Origin: an uncultured Kiloniellaceae bacterium
GTDB lineage: Bacteria; Pseudomonadota; Alphaproteobacteria; Kiloniellales; Kiloniellaceae
Assembly: GCA_947493695.1 (NCBI GenBank)
Contig: CANLSF010000005.1
Span: 496,001-560,000 of the forward strand
Direction of reading: 5' to 3'
DNA: 64,000 nucleotides
A program made the position numbers and the translations under genes. Positions 9,399-18,134 of the stretch are shown piece by piece; the first letter of the stretch is position 1, and every line of letters starts with the position of its first letter. Under the pieces are notes generated by a model. The model ran no database searches and had not been told where the DNA came from. It saw only the letters and a program-made list of their open reading frames with translations.

Positions 9399-10432
9399 CG
9401 TCCATTGCCGTTATAGGCGATCTTTTCATGCTGCCTGAGGTGTTCGAGGAAAAGATCAGGTCCGTATGTGACGAGGATGTACAGATCCGCACTATGCTTC
9501 AGCCCTGGCCCGATGTTCCGATGGAACACGGATACGCCGAGGCCGGCATGGAAGGCTTGAAGGAGTATTTCGGCACGGCGGAGGAGGTCATCGATTTCGT
9601 TGCCGATGCCGAGATTCTGGTCACCCACCTCGCCCCGCTCTCTCGTGAGATCATGATGAAGCTCAAGAATCTCAAACTCGTGGCGGTATCACGCGGCGGT
9701 CCAGTCAACATCGATATGGACGCGGCACGCGATCAGGGCATTCTTGTCGTCAACACGCCGGGACGCAACGCGACAGCAGTTGCCGAATTCACCATTGGCG
9801 CAATTCTGGCCGAGACACGACTGATCCGTGAGGGACACGAATCCCTGCGTGCGGGGAAGTGGCGCGGCGATCTCTACCGAGCGGACCGAACCGGGCGGGA
9901 ACTCAACGAGATGACCGTTGGTGTTGTTGGATACGGTAACATCGGCACAAAGGTCGTACGGTTGCTCCGGGCCTTCGGCACAAAGGTGCTGGTTTGCGAT
10001 CCCTACGTGCAGCTTTCGGCAAGCGATCTGCGGGGCGGGGTCGAACAGGTTTCTCTGAGCGATTTGCTCACCTGTAGCGACGTGGTCACGCTGCATCCCC
10101 GTGTGACTGAAGAAACCCGGCAAATGATGAATGCAGCCACTTTTGCGCTTATGAAACCGGGAGCCACCTTTATTAACACGGCGCGGGGTCCGCTCGTTGA
10201 CTACAATGCGTTGTTCCTCGCACTGGAAAGTCAACATCTGGCGGGCGCCATGCTGGAGACCTTCTCAGTCGAACCCGTGCCTGCGGATTGGCCGTTACTG
10301 CAGTTACCGAACGTGACACTCACGCCTCATATCGCAGGGGCGTCAGTAAAAACGGTTACCTTCGCCGCTGAACAGGCCGCTGAAGAAGTCCGTCGGTATC
10401 TTGGGAATCACCCACCAGTCAATCCCATCTGA
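9395..10432 (+). CDS. D-isomer-specific 2-hydroxyacid dehydrogenase
   Basis: 345 residues of the phosphoglycerate-dehydrogenase superfamily. The NAD-binding loop is VGVVGYGNIG near residue 173. The catalytic Arg is in NTARGPLVD, the acidic residue in LETFSVEP and the His in LTPHIAG. The ATG overlaps the stop of the SorC regulator (ATGA), so the two are translationally coupled. Context makes it the enzyme for the sugar imported by the divergent transporter, oxidising or reducing a sugar-derived 2-hydroxyacid. It has no C-terminal ACT domain, so it is unlikely to be the serine-pathway SerA. The substrate is unknown. Confidence 0.88.
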   Translation: MTSIAVIGDLFMLPEVFEEKIRSVCDEDVQIRTMLQPWPDVPMEHGYAEAGMEGLKEYFGTAEEVIDFVADAEILVTHLAPLSREIMMKLKNLKLVAVSRGGPVNIDMDAARDQGILVVNTPGRNATAVAEFTIGAILAETRLIREGHESLRAGKWRGDLYRADRTGRELNEMTVGVVGYGNIGTKVVRLLRAFGTKVLVCDPYVQLSASDLRGGVEQVSLSDLLTCSDVVTLHPRVTEETRQMMNAATFALMKPGATFINTARGPLVDYNALFLALESQHLAGAMLETFSVEPVPADWPLLQLPNVTLTPHIAGASVKTVTFAAEQAAEEVRRYLGNHPPVNPI

Positions 10433-10471
10433 TCTTTAATGTAATCCGGTTTTACTAATGCAGGACCTAAC

Positions 10472-12385
10472 CTAGGCCGCTTCGGCAAGGGGCAGGCAGA
10501 TCTTGAAGGTGGTGCCGACACCGACTTCGGATTCCACGGATAGCTTGCCGCCGTGTTTTTCCTCAATGATCGAACGCGAAATGGCGAGCCCCTGCCCCGT
10601 GCCAACTCCCGGGGCCTTAGTCGTAAAGAAGAGATCGAAAATCCGTTCGATCTTGTCGTCGGGAATGCCGTTGCCGTTGTCGACGATTGAGATCTGCGCC
10701 TCGTCATCTTCCCGCTTGGCCGCGATCCGGATCAAGCCCGCGCGCACTTCGTCGGATTCCTCGATTGCCTGCGCCGCATTGACAACCATGTTGATCAGCA
10801 CCTGACTAAGATCGCCCGGATAGCAGGGCACCTGTCCAAGGTCTGCGCCGGTATCGCAGTGTATCTCTGCACAGTACTTCCATTGATTGCGCGAGACCGT
10901 TACGACATTTTCGATCAGATCGGACAGATCATAGAGGGTCTTTTCCGTTGCGTCCCCGTGCGACAAGGTCTTCACGGACGATACAATCCGACTCACAGTC
11001 TGCACGCCATCGGAAGCCTCCTGCAGAGCGCGCGGCACCTCTTCCGATATATATTCCCAATCCATCTCTTCCAGTTTCGCTTCCAGATCGCCCTTCCCGG
11101 CGCGAAGCTCCTCGAGCGCCGTGTTTAGCTCTGTGAAAGAATCATGCGCGAATTTAACGTTGTCGCCGACATACTGGATTGGCGTGTTGATTTCATGCGC
11201 GATGCCGCTGGCCAGCGTGCCGAGCGATTCCATCTTCTGGCTCTGCATCACTTCCATCTCAAGCTGCCGGTTCCGCTCAACCGCATCAAAAAGCTCGGTT
11301 ATGTCGGTTTCGACCACGACAACGCCGCCGTTCGACATCTGACGCCGGGAATTCATCAGAACGCGGCCATCCAGTGTTCGGCTTTGCCACTGCATGTTTT
11401 CGGTTTCACTCACCCCCTCCAGATGCGCGGCAGAATCTAAAAGGGCGTTAAGGGAAGCACCGTCATCTTCCACCGGCTCCAGTTGCTCCGACAATACACA
11501 GGAAAGCTCAACGAAGCTTTCCGGCATGTTTTCGCTGGCACTGATATTCGGGTAAGTCCCCTTAAAAGCTTCGTTGACGAACTCGATCCGGTCATGGGGA
11601 TCTACCACAACGACCGACTGTTCCATGCTGTTCATGGCGTCACGCATAACCGTTTCCGCATGCTCGCGCTCCGCTTCGGCTTTCTGTCGAGCCTCCTCGG
11701 CCTCTTTGGCAAAGGCGGCCAAAGCCTGGGACATCCGGTTAAAGCTGTTGCTGGTGTCCGCCAGTTCGTCGCGGCCGCTCACACGCAGCTGATATCCGAA
11801 CTCGCCCTGGGCGACGCGTTTCGCTCCTTTGCGCAGAAGCGCCAGTTGCTTCGTCAGGACCGTACCCAGGATGAGACCGAAGATCGCAACCAGGAAAATC
11901 TCCATGGCGGCGATAGACAGCATCCAACGGGTCGCATCGGCGAGAGTGGCTTCAATTGCCGTAGTCGAGAGACCGATTTCAACCCGGCCGAATTCCTTTC
12001 CCGCCGAGGTGATCGGTGCGGATACGTCAAGCCGCCTGTCATTCGATGTGGCCTCGATTGAGGTATCCTGCGAGAAGTCCGCCGCCAAGGCCTCCTCGTC
12101 CCCTCCCTGGGCAACGACCAGTCCATTGGCGTTTCTGACTCTGACATAGAGAATATCGTCATTCTGTAGAGTCTGGCTGACCAGTGCATCCAGTGTGGCC
12201 AGATCCAGTGACAACAGCGCATCGCTGGTCATGGTCGAGAACAGACGCGCGGTTACCTGCGAGCGCTCGAGGAGTTGAGCCTCGTTCGAGCTTCGCAGGT
12301 AATGAAGACCGCTTATAACCAGTATCGCCAGCAGAACGAATTCGATCGCCGCGATACCGAGGACCGTTTTTAGCCGGAATGACAT
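10472..12385 (-). CDS. Membrane sensor histidine kinase (HAMP-PAS-HK4)
   Basis: 637 residues. TM1 is near residues 7-28, then a periplasmic domain of about 130 residues, TM2 near 160-182, HAMP, a coiled coil, a PAS-like domain (residues about 255-370), and a DHp domain with H-box SGIAHEINTPIQYV. The ATPase domain has N-box INMVVNAAQA, G1 DNGNGIPDD and a GTGQGL lid. The upstream gene, a PhnD-like periplasmic protein, overlaps its start by 16 bp, so the binding protein probably acts as its ligand-sensing partner. Its DHp is nearly identical in motif to that of the H-NOX-linked kinase at 16749, suggesting shared targets. Confidence 0.9.
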   Translation of the reverse strand: MSFRLKTVLGIAAIEFVLLAILVISGLHYLRSSNEAQLLERSQVTARLFSTMTSDALLSLDLATLDALVSQTLQNDDILYVRVRNANGLVVAQGGDEEALAADFSQDTSIEATSNDRRLDVSAPITSAGKEFGRVEIGLSTTAIEATLADATRWMLSIAAMEIFLVAIFGLILGTVLTKQLALLRKGAKRVAQGEFGYQLRVSGRDELADTSNSFNRMSQALAAFAKEAEEARQKAEAEREHAETVMRDAMNSMEQSVVVVDPHDRIEFVNEAFKGTYPNISASENMPESFVELSCVLSEQLEPVEDDGASLNALLDSAAHLEGVSETENMQWQSRTLDGRVLMNSRRQMSNGGVVVVETDITELFDAVERNRQLEMEVMQSQKMESLGTLASGIAHEINTPIQYVGDNVKFAHDSFTELNTALEELRAGKGDLEAKLEEMDWEYISEEVPRALQEASDGVQTVSRIVSSVKTLSHGDATEKTLYDLSDLIENVVTVSRNQWKYCAEIHCDTGADLGQVPCYPGDLSQVLINMVVNAAQAIEESDEVRAGLIRIAAKREDDEAQISIVDNGNGIPDDKIERIFDLFFTTKAPGVGTGQGLAISRSIIEEKHGGKLSVESEVGVGTTFKICLPLAEAA

Positions 12386-13278
12386 TGCAGGGATTCATTC
12401 GATACGATCTGGGTGTGATTCTGATTCAAGTCCAAGGCACGAATGTCATCCCAGTCCGCATTCGCCGCCTCCGCAAAACCTTTCATCCCGAGAGGCTGAA
12501 GAGTTTGGGCATCGTTCGCCGCAACCTGCTGCATTGCTTTGAAAAGCTTCTCCGACTGCGACGCATCGATCCGGGAACTCACAGCGAAGGCATGCGGCGT
12601 ATAGCCGTCGGTGCGGTACACGATCTTCAACTGGTCCCGAATATCCGCAGGAACATTATTGAAAGTACGCATGACACCCCCACCGGCGGGCATCAATCCG
12701 GCAGCAACCGCCCGGTAGACAGAGTCGTGCGACTTCACGTAATTCGGCGTAACATCAATACCCCTTGCCTTCAGCTCTGCACGAGGAATGACGCTTGCGC
12801 CAAAGGCGGCAGGCGATGGAAAGGCGACGGCGTGCCCCGAGAGGTGCTCCAGGTTTTCAAGGTTGGATTCCTTTCGGGCAACGAGAATTCCGCGCAGGCG
12901 CTTGTCCTGAACACGTGCAATCGCCTGATACCCCGCCAAATCATGAAAAACCGTGTAGTGATAAGGGTTCATATAGGCAATATCGTAAGCCCCTTTGGCC
13001 AGGCAGGCCTCGAAGGTCGGAATATCCTTAGCCGTCGCAAACTCGATACTATAGCCGCTGGCTTGGCTTAAACGTTCCAGGAACGGCACCCAGGCCTGCG
13101 CCAGACGTGAGGCGGACTGTTGCGGCACGATACCGAACACAAAGCGTTTCTCGCTCTCGGCAGTCGCAGCGTCGGCACTTGAAATGGCCATTTGCAGGGC
13201 CGCAGCAACCAGCAAAACAGATCGCAAATGGTGAATAGCGAAAGATTTCGTTCTCGTTTTTGAAACTAACCGCAGCAT
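12370..13278 (-). CDS. PhnD-like phosphate/phosphonate-family periplasmic binding protein
   Basis: 302 residues. A signal peptide (basic start MLRLVSKTRTK, hydrophobic LLVAAALQMA, cleavage near SSADA-A) precedes a PhnD-type fold starting FVFGIVPQQSAS and including DIAYMNPYHY and FPSPAAFGAS, which line the anion site in family members. AGGTC 5 bases upstream supports ATG 13278. There are no transporter permease or ATPase genes nearby. Its 3' end overlaps the sensor kinase gene, so it most likely delivers ligand information to the kinase rather than feeding a transporter. The ligand is unknown. Confidence 0.87.
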   Translation of the reverse strand: MLRLVSKTRTKSFAIHHLRSVLLVAAALQMAISSADAATAESEKRFVFGIVPQQSASRLAQAWVPFLERLSQASGYSIEFATAKDIPTFEACLAKGAYDIAYMNPYHYTVFHDLAGYQAIARVQDKRLRGILVARKESNLENLEHLSGHAVAFPSPAAFGASVIPRAELKARGIDVTPNYVKSHDSVYRAVAAGLMPAGGGVMRTFNNVPADIRDQLKIVYRTDGYTPHAFAVSSRIDASQSEKLFKAMQQVAANDAQTLQPLGMKGFAEAANADWDDIRALDLNQNHTQIVSNESLQCHSG

Positions 13279-13429
13279 TTCTGACCTCCAATATTCAGGG
13301 CAAACAAGACCCTTCAAGCATTTCTGCTTCAGAAAGCGCCGACATACTATCACTCTATTGACGGCGAAATGATTAACACTGAAACGTTATTTTCTCTGGA
13401 AGATGATGCCGTTTTCCATGTTTTTGCGT

Positions 13430-13450
13430 CATCCCCATTTGAGGGTGATG
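13430..13450. promoter_or_regulatory. Imperfect palindrome in divergent promoter, shared motif CCCCATTTGaGGG
   Basis: CATCCCC and GGGTGATG form a near-palindrome in the 228-bp gap between the binding-protein gene and the LuxR-type response regulator gene. The core CCCCATTTGAGGG closely matches, on the opposite strand, the TCCCCAAATGGGGGGA element at 15992-16007 in the other divergent promoter of this signalling island. This makes it a candidate common operator. No known consensus was recognised. Confidence 0.4.
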
Positions 13451-13506
13451 AGCGGTGAAATCTGGTAAAGCCTTGCGGATTTATGGTTTCTTAGAAAAAC
13501 CGGCCT

Positions 13507-14589
13507 ATGACAGTCGACATGCATAAAGGCAAACCGGTCATACTTTTCGTCGACGACGAACCCGCGGTTTTGAGTTCACTCTCCCGCCAGTTCCGCCATC
13601 AGCGTGACAAGTGGTGCATGGAGTTCGAGGGTTCACCGAAGTCCGCGCTGCAAAAAGCGCAGGAGCAACACGTCGATGTCGTTGTTTCCGATATGCAAAT
13701 GCCCGGAATGAACGGACTTGAGCTGATTTCCGCTATGCGGCGCTTCGCTCCGGACTCAACTTATATCATGCTCACGGGCAGTTCGGATCTATCGACAGCC
13801 ATGGGAGCGATCAACGACGCCAATGTGTTTCGCTTTTACACGAAACCCTGCCCAGCTGATCTGCTAAAGGAAGGCATTGAAGCTGGCCTTTCGGCATCAG
13901 CGACGGCAACGGCAGCCAATCCAGTCGGTGTGTCCGAGGATTATCTCCCTGATATCAATAGAAATCTCGGAATTGCCGCACTTGACCACCTGTCACTCAG
14001 TGTCATCGTCGTGGATAGCGCCGCCCGTGTCCTTCTCACCAACAAGAGTGGTGGCGCATTGCTCTCGCAAAGCGACGGGCTGAGCATGAGTGTTGGGGAA
14101 ATCTGCCGCGCTTCCACGACAGCAGGATCCGAACAGCTACACCAATTGATACAAACAGCGGCCAACGATACTGCCGAAAACGAGCAGGCTTCCTACGTTA
14201 TTTCGATAGAACGGCCATCGCAAAAACGTGCCTATTCCATCCTCGCACTTCCAATAGCCGCGCCGGCATCTGAGGATTCGTCGCAGACTGCGACACCCCT
14301 TGTAGCGCTTTACGTTTCTGATCCGGAAAACCAGCCTTTGCCGTCAGCGGAGGCGATTTCACGACTTTTCGGCCTCACACGCGCCGAAGCCCGTATCGTT
14401 CATGAGTTGGTCAAGGGCGCATCGATGGACGAAGCCGCCGACAATGCCGGCGTAACCGTAAGCACAGCCCGTACTTATCTGAAGCAGGCCTTCAGCAAGA
14501 CGGACACCAAACGCCAGGCGGAACTGGTTAAGCTCGTCCTCACCTACCCAAGGCTTTGTACTGAGACAAACCTTCCGCAGAGCCGCTAG
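13507..14589 (+). CDS. Response regulator with LuxR-type DNA-binding domain
   Basis: 360 residues. The receiver domain spans about 10-130 (LFVDDEPAVL, phosphoacceptor Asp in VVSDMQMPG, MLTGSS, FRFYTKPC). The middle region (about 155-275) looks like a PAS domain (LSVIVVDSAARVLLTN). The C-terminal HTH (about 285-345) reads LTRAEARIVHELVKG..VSTARTYLKQAFSK. It faces the PhnD-like protein/kinase operon divergently. It is probably the transcriptional output of the island, analogous in role to DNA-binding regulators of H-NOX circuits; that assignment is inferred. The Shine-Dalgarno is weak, and a second ATG at 13519 is possible. Confidence 0.88.
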   Translation: MTVDMHKGKPVILFVDDEPAVLSSLSRQFRHQRDKWCMEFEGSPKSALQKAQEQHVDVVVSDMQMPGMNGLELISAMRRFAPDSTYIMLTGSSDLSTAMGAINDANVFRFYTKPCPADLLKEGIEAGLSASATATAANPVGVSEDYLPDINRNLGIAALDHLSLSVIVVDSAARVLLTNKSGGALLSQSDGLSMSVGEICRASTTAGSEQLHQLIQTAANDTAENEQASYVISIERPSQKRAYSILALPIAAPASEDSSQTATPLVALYVSDPENQPLPSAEAISRLFGLTRAEARIVHELVKGASMDEAADNAGVTVSTARTYLKQAFSKTDTKRQAELVKLVLTYPRLCTETNLPQSR

Positions 14590-14597
14590 CCATCTAC

Positions 14598-14640
14598 GCA
14601 ACTCACGCCCTTGACCGGCATGGTCAAGAGCGTGAGTTGC
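14598..14640. terminator. Strong two-step hairpin between convergent genes
   Basis: GCAACTCACGC (14598-14608) pairs perfectly with GCGTGAGTTGC (14630-14640). Inside it CTTGACC pairs with GGTCAAG around a GGCAT loop. It starts 8 bp after the stop of the response-regulator gene. No T-run follows on either strand, so it is not a classical intrinsic terminator. It may act as an RNA end-protecting or bidirectional roadblock structure. Confidence 0.6.
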
Positions 14641-14678
14641 CTCTCACAGCGTGAGGCGAGTCTGATGGGGTTTTCTGC

Positions 14679-14703
14679 GGCCTGGAGGGGGCCCCAGGCT
14701 TTT
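14679..14703 (+). terminator. Rho-independent terminator candidate
   Basis: GCCTGG at 14680-14685 pairs with CCAGGC at 14694-14699 and is followed by TTTT. The loop itself is G/C-rich (AGGGGGCC) and can form alternative pairs. It is about 90 bp downstream of the LuxR-type regulator stop and points the right way to end that message. A further small hairpin (CTTTTCA/TGAAAAG) lies at about 14699-14723 and could serve the opposite gene. Confidence 0.5.
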
Positions 14704-14743
14704 CACCGGCAGGCGATGAAAAGCAATCAGACCCTAGGAATAT

Positions 14744-15907
14744 CTATTCCCGACCCGGGAATGCGATGACATTTTCAACGGGGCGCTGACCCGACATTGA
14801 GACAGAAGCGGAAGGAACAGTAATCCTCACGTTTGTGCCCTCATCCAGACAACTATCAAGCTCAATGCGCCCGCCCTGTAGGTTAACCAGAGCCCGTGTC
14901 AGCGGGAGACCCATGCCGATCCCGCCAAACGTAGCATCAAAAACATCGGCTTCCTTGACGAAGGGCTGCATGACCCGCTCCTGCCATTCAGGCTCAATGC
15001 CGACGCCCTTGTCCGAGACCAGGATGTTAAGCAAGCCGAATTCGTCGACAGTAACCTCGAGCAGTACCGAACCTTCATGATGACTGAATTTCACCGCATT
15101 CGATAAAAGGTTGTAAATGCACACGGACAAGGCCTGCGAGTCGATGCTGAGCTCAATATCCTCCTGCGGTTCGTCAACGTAGAGACGGATCGCCTTGGCG
15201 TCACATTCGGGCCGGATACGCTCGATACATCCGCTGATAAAATCTCGAAGCGATTCGGGCCTGCGATCCAGCTTGTACTGCCCGGATTGCACCGCACCAT
15301 AATCCATCAGGCTGTTAACGATACCGTTCAGATTAATACCGCTCTCCCGAATGGTGGAAACGTAGTCGCGGCTGGCGCCCTCGCCGTCGAGCTGCTGCTC
15401 CAGGATCTCGGCAAAACCGATGATATGGTTCAGGGGTGTCCGTAGTTCGTGGCTCATGGTCGAGAAAATGTCGGTTGTATGCTGCAGGGTTTCTTTTGCC
15501 TTTTTCGACGCATTCAGCATGTCTTTCTGACGCAATGACACCAAAACGCCATCTTCGACTGCCGTACTGAGCTGGTCGCCGGTGCAAGGCTTGCGGATAA
15601 AACGGAACACCTCCGCCTGGTTAACGGCGTCGACAGCGATGTCCGGCTCGGTGCTGCCCGTCAGCATAATTCTGGTCGCCAAAGGCGTGCGGATCTTAAG
15701 GGTTTCCAGGAAATCCAGGCCATTTGCACCCGGCATGTGCATGTCGCTCACCACTACCGTAAAGGGCTCGGAGTCATCGATCTTTTTCATTGCATCCTTA
15801 ACCGATGTCGCAAGCGAAACATCGAACTTGCGTGAAAGACGGCGGCTCATGGCGAACAGGATGTGCGGTTCGTCATCTACAAGCAGAACTCTTTGTTTGA
15901 TAGCCAT
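14744..15907 (-). CDS. Response regulator-histidine kinase (REC-HisKA-HATPase)
   Basis: 387 residues with the receiver first (LLVDDEPHIL, Asp in VVSDMHMPG, MLTGST, FRFIRKPC). A HisKA domain follows (FSTMSHELRTPLNHIIGF, His near residue 155) and then a HATPase domain (YNLLSNAVKFS, SDKGVGIEP, GGIGMGL). A soluble kinase controlled by its own receiver, so it can relay or branch phosphate from the other kinases of the island. The Shine-Dalgarno GGAGGAGATT lies upstream of 15907. It is divergent from the H-NOX gene across a 285-bp promoter region. Confidence 0.9.
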   Translation of the reverse strand: MAIKQRVLLVDDEPHILFAMSRRLSRKFDVSLATSVKDAMKKIDDSEPFTVVVSDMHMPGANGLDFLETLKIRTPLATRIMLTGSTEPDIAVDAVNQAEVFRFIRKPCTGDQLSTAVEDGVLVSLRQKDMLNASKKAKETLQHTTDIFSTMSHELRTPLNHIIGFAEILEQQLDGEGASRDYVSTIRESGINLNGIVNSLMDYGAVQSGQYKLDRRPESLRDFISGCIERIRPECDAKAIRLYVDEPQEDIELSIDSQALSVCIYNLLSNAVKFSHHEGSVLLEVTVDEFGLLNILVSDKGVGIEPEWQERVMQPFVKEADVFDATFGGIGMGLPLTRALVNLQGGRIELDSCLDEGTNVRITVPSASVSMSGQRPVENVIAFPGRE

Positions 15908-15991
15908 CTCTCAATCTCCTCCAGAACTCCACGGAACCGGGTCGTCCGTGTTCATGGCCTAGATCATGATCGGAACAAACTTTCGACGCAG

Positions 15992-16007
15992 TCCCCAAAT
16001 GGGGGGA
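15992..16007. promoter_or_regulatory. Palindromic element TCCCCAAATGGGGGGA
   Basis: CCCC and GGGG arms flank AAAT in the divergent promoter between the REC-kinase gene and the H-NOX gene. The reverse complement (CCCCATTTGGGG) matches the element at 13430-13450. Both copies lie in the two divergent promoter regions of the same signalling island and nowhere else that I noticed. Confidence 0.45.
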
Positions 16008-16103
16008 GATTTAATAAAATTCGTCATTAATCTCATTCGAAGACCGAAAACACGCGAAACGAAAACAAAACAGCCAAAAATTACAATAACAACACAACTT
16101 AAA

Positions 16104-16127
16104 GTAATCACCGTTAACTGTTATTAC
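16104..16127. promoter_or_regulatory. 24-bp dyad upstream of H-NOX gene
   Basis: The dyad GTAATcACcGTTAAC..ATTAC has 10 of 12 base pairs matching around a central GTTAAC. It lies 66-89 bp before the H-NOX start in AT-rich DNA, a normal operator position. It does not match the FNR/NNR box (TTGAT-N4-ATCAA) that often controls nitric oxide genes. The regulator is unknown. Confidence 0.5.
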
Positions 16128-16192
16128 AATAGATCATTCTAAATTACCGATCATGAGATTGTGTTTTTTGACAAAGACTTGGAGATTTCGAC

Positions 16193-16744
16193 ATGAAGGG
16201 CGTTGTATTCACAGAATTCCTCGAAATGGTGGATGACAAGTTTTCACCTGAGGTCACGGAACGGATAATCGACAACGCCGATCTTGCTTCCAACGGCGCT
16301 TATACAGCTGTCGGCACGTACGATCATACCGAGCTGGTGAAGCTCGTCGTAAACCTGGCTGCGGAGACGGGCGCTGAGGTTCCCGACCTGGTCCGTGTCT
16401 TCGGAGAACACTTTTTTCATCGGCTCGTAGCGCTCTACCCCCATTTTGTCGATGACGACCAGGATGTCTTCGCATTCCTTGAAAGTGTCGAGAACTACAT
16501 TCACATCGAAGTGCGGAAGCTCTATCCCGATGCGGACCTGCCCTCCGTGAAGACAGAACGCCCCGGTGATGGGGAAATGATCCTCATGTATGAATCCAAA
16601 CGCTGCCTCGCAGACGCCGCACATGGCCTGATCCTTGGCTGCCTCGATTATTTCAATGTGAAAGACAAGGTGAGCATCGACCGGCACGACGAAAGCGAAG
16701 GCAAGGGAAGCCGGGTCCGTTTCAAACTTTCGAAGGCGGCATAA
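16193..16744 (+). CDS. H-NOX (haem nitric oxide/oxygen binding) sensor protein
   Basis: 183 residues, the usual length of bacterial H-NOX proteins. The proximal haem ligand is His104 in NYIHIEV, and the haem-propionate motif YxSxR is Tyr133-Ser135-Arg137 (YESKR). The start MKGVVFTEFLEMV is the conserved first strand and helix. Bacterial H-NOX proteins bind nitric oxide and switch the activity of a partner kinase. The gene is followed after 4 bp by the histidine kinase at 16749, the standard arrangement. No distal-pocket assignment for oxygen versus NO selectivity was made. Confidence 0.93.
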   Translation: MKGVVFTEFLEMVDDKFSPEVTERIIDNADLASNGAYTAVGTYDHTELVKLVVNLAAETGAEVPDLVRVFGEHFFHRLVALYPHFVDDDQDVFAFLESVENYIHIEVRKLYPDADLPSVKTERPGDGEMILMYESKRCLADAAHGLILGCLDYFNVKDKVSIDRHDESEGKGSRVRFKLSKAA

Positions 16745-16748
16745 CGGT

Positions 16749-18134
16749 ATGGACATCGGGACACTTGAAAAGCGATTGGCGCGCGAGAAAGCTGCGCGAT
16801 GCGAGGCTGAATCCCTGCTGGAGGCAAAAAGCCGTGAGCTCTTTCTCTCCAACAAGGAGCTTCTCAAGGCCTCCCAGACACTGATCGGTCAATCGCAGCA
16901 GCTCAATGCGGTCTTCGACCAGGCGCTGACGGTCATCCTGCTGACCGATGCTGACGGCAGCATACAGCGGGCGAACCGCTCAGCAGAAATGACTTTCGGC
17001 CGGGAAGCCAACAAACTTAAAGCGACCAGTGTCTACGATTTGCTGGACAATGGATCGCGCGAGGCTGCCATCGAAATGGAACGTCAGCGCGATCCGGCCA
17101 AGAAATTCACAACGGTGGGCAACATGCAGGAAATGGTTGGACTTCGAGCCGACAACACACCCTTTCCTCTGGAGCTCGCCGTATCGGTCTTCGAACTGGA
17201 AGGGAAGCGACATGGCGTTTGGATCTGCCGCGACATCACGGCGCGTAAGGAAGCAGAGGAAAAACAGCTGCGTCTGGAACAAGAGCTACGACAGGCGCAG
17301 AAGCTTGAATCTCTCGGCACGCTCGCGAGTGGCATTGCGCATGAGATCAACACGCCGATCCAATACATCAACGACAATGCGCATTTCCTCAAGGAGTCCT
17401 TCGAGGACCTGATGTCGGTGTTCCAGGCCTATGACGTTCTGCTGCAAAAGGCAGACGCCGAAGAACAGTTCAAGGAACAGGTCGGTGCAGTCCGGGCCAA
17501 TGCCGAGTCCGCCGACGTTGATTTCCTTAAAGAAGAGATTCCCAGCTCTATCGACCAGACCCTGGACGGCATCGAGCGCATCAGCAAGATCGTGACCGCG
17601 GTTAAGGAATTCTCCCACCCGGGCACCACCGAAATGACGGCTATCGATATGAATCAGGCAATCGAGACTACGCTCTCGGTGACCCGGAACGAATGGAAGT
17701 ACGTTGCCGAGGTCGAGACCGCATTCGAACAAAGCCTGCCGATGGTCCCCTGCCTGCCCGGCGACATCAATCAGGTCATCATGAACCTGATCGTCAACGC
17801 CGCCCATGCAATCGAAAGCAAAGGCGGCGACGGATTGGGGCAGATCACGATCAAGACTCAACACACCGACAACAATGTGGAAATCAGCGTTACCGACACG
17901 GGCTGTGGCATCCCTGAAGCGAACCGGGGGCAGATATTCGACCCCTTCTTCACGACGAAGGAAGTCGGGAAAGGTACGGGTCAGGGCCTGTCGATCGCCT
18001 TTAACATCGTAACCCAGAAACACGATGGAACCCTCTCCTTCACCACCGAAGAAGGTGTTGGAACAACCTTCACCATCACCCTGCCCGCATCGCCAGCCGC
18101 AGAAATGAAGGCAGAAACGAAGGAGGCCGTATAG
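16749..18134 (+). CDS. H-NOX-associated histidine kinase (PAS-HK4)
   Basis: 461 residues, soluble. An N-terminal coiled coil (1-50) is followed by a PAS domain (about 50-170, ending WICRDITARKEAEE) and a DHp with SGIAHEINTPIQYI. The HATPase has N-box NLIVNAAHA, TDTGCGIPE and GTGQGL. It is immediately downstream of H-NOX and is probably inhibited by NO-bound H-NOX, as known for H-NOX/HnoK pairs in other bacteria. The kinase at 10472 carries an almost identical H-box region, so the two likely address the same receivers. Confidence 0.92.
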   Translation: MDIGTLEKRLAREKAARCEAESLLEAKSRELFLSNKELLKASQTLIGQSQQLNAVFDQALTVILLTDADGSIQRANRSAEMTFGREANKLKATSVYDLLDNGSREAAIEMERQRDPAKKFTTVGNMQEMVGLRADNTPFPLELAVSVFELEGKRHGVWICRDITARKEAEEKQLRLEQELRQAQKLESLGTLASGIAHEINTPIQYINDNAHFLKESFEDLMSVFQAYDVLLQKADAEEQFKEQVGAVRANAESADVDFLKEEIPSSIDQTLDGIERISKIVTAVKEFSHPGTTEMTAIDMNQAIETTLSVTRNEWKYVAEVETAFEQSLPMVPCLPGDINQVIMNLIVNAAHAIESKGGDGLGQITIKTQHTDNNVEISVTDTGCGIPEANRGQIFDPFFTTKEVGKGTGQGLSIAFNIVTQKHDGTLSFTTEEGVGTTFTITLPASPAAEMKAETKEAV

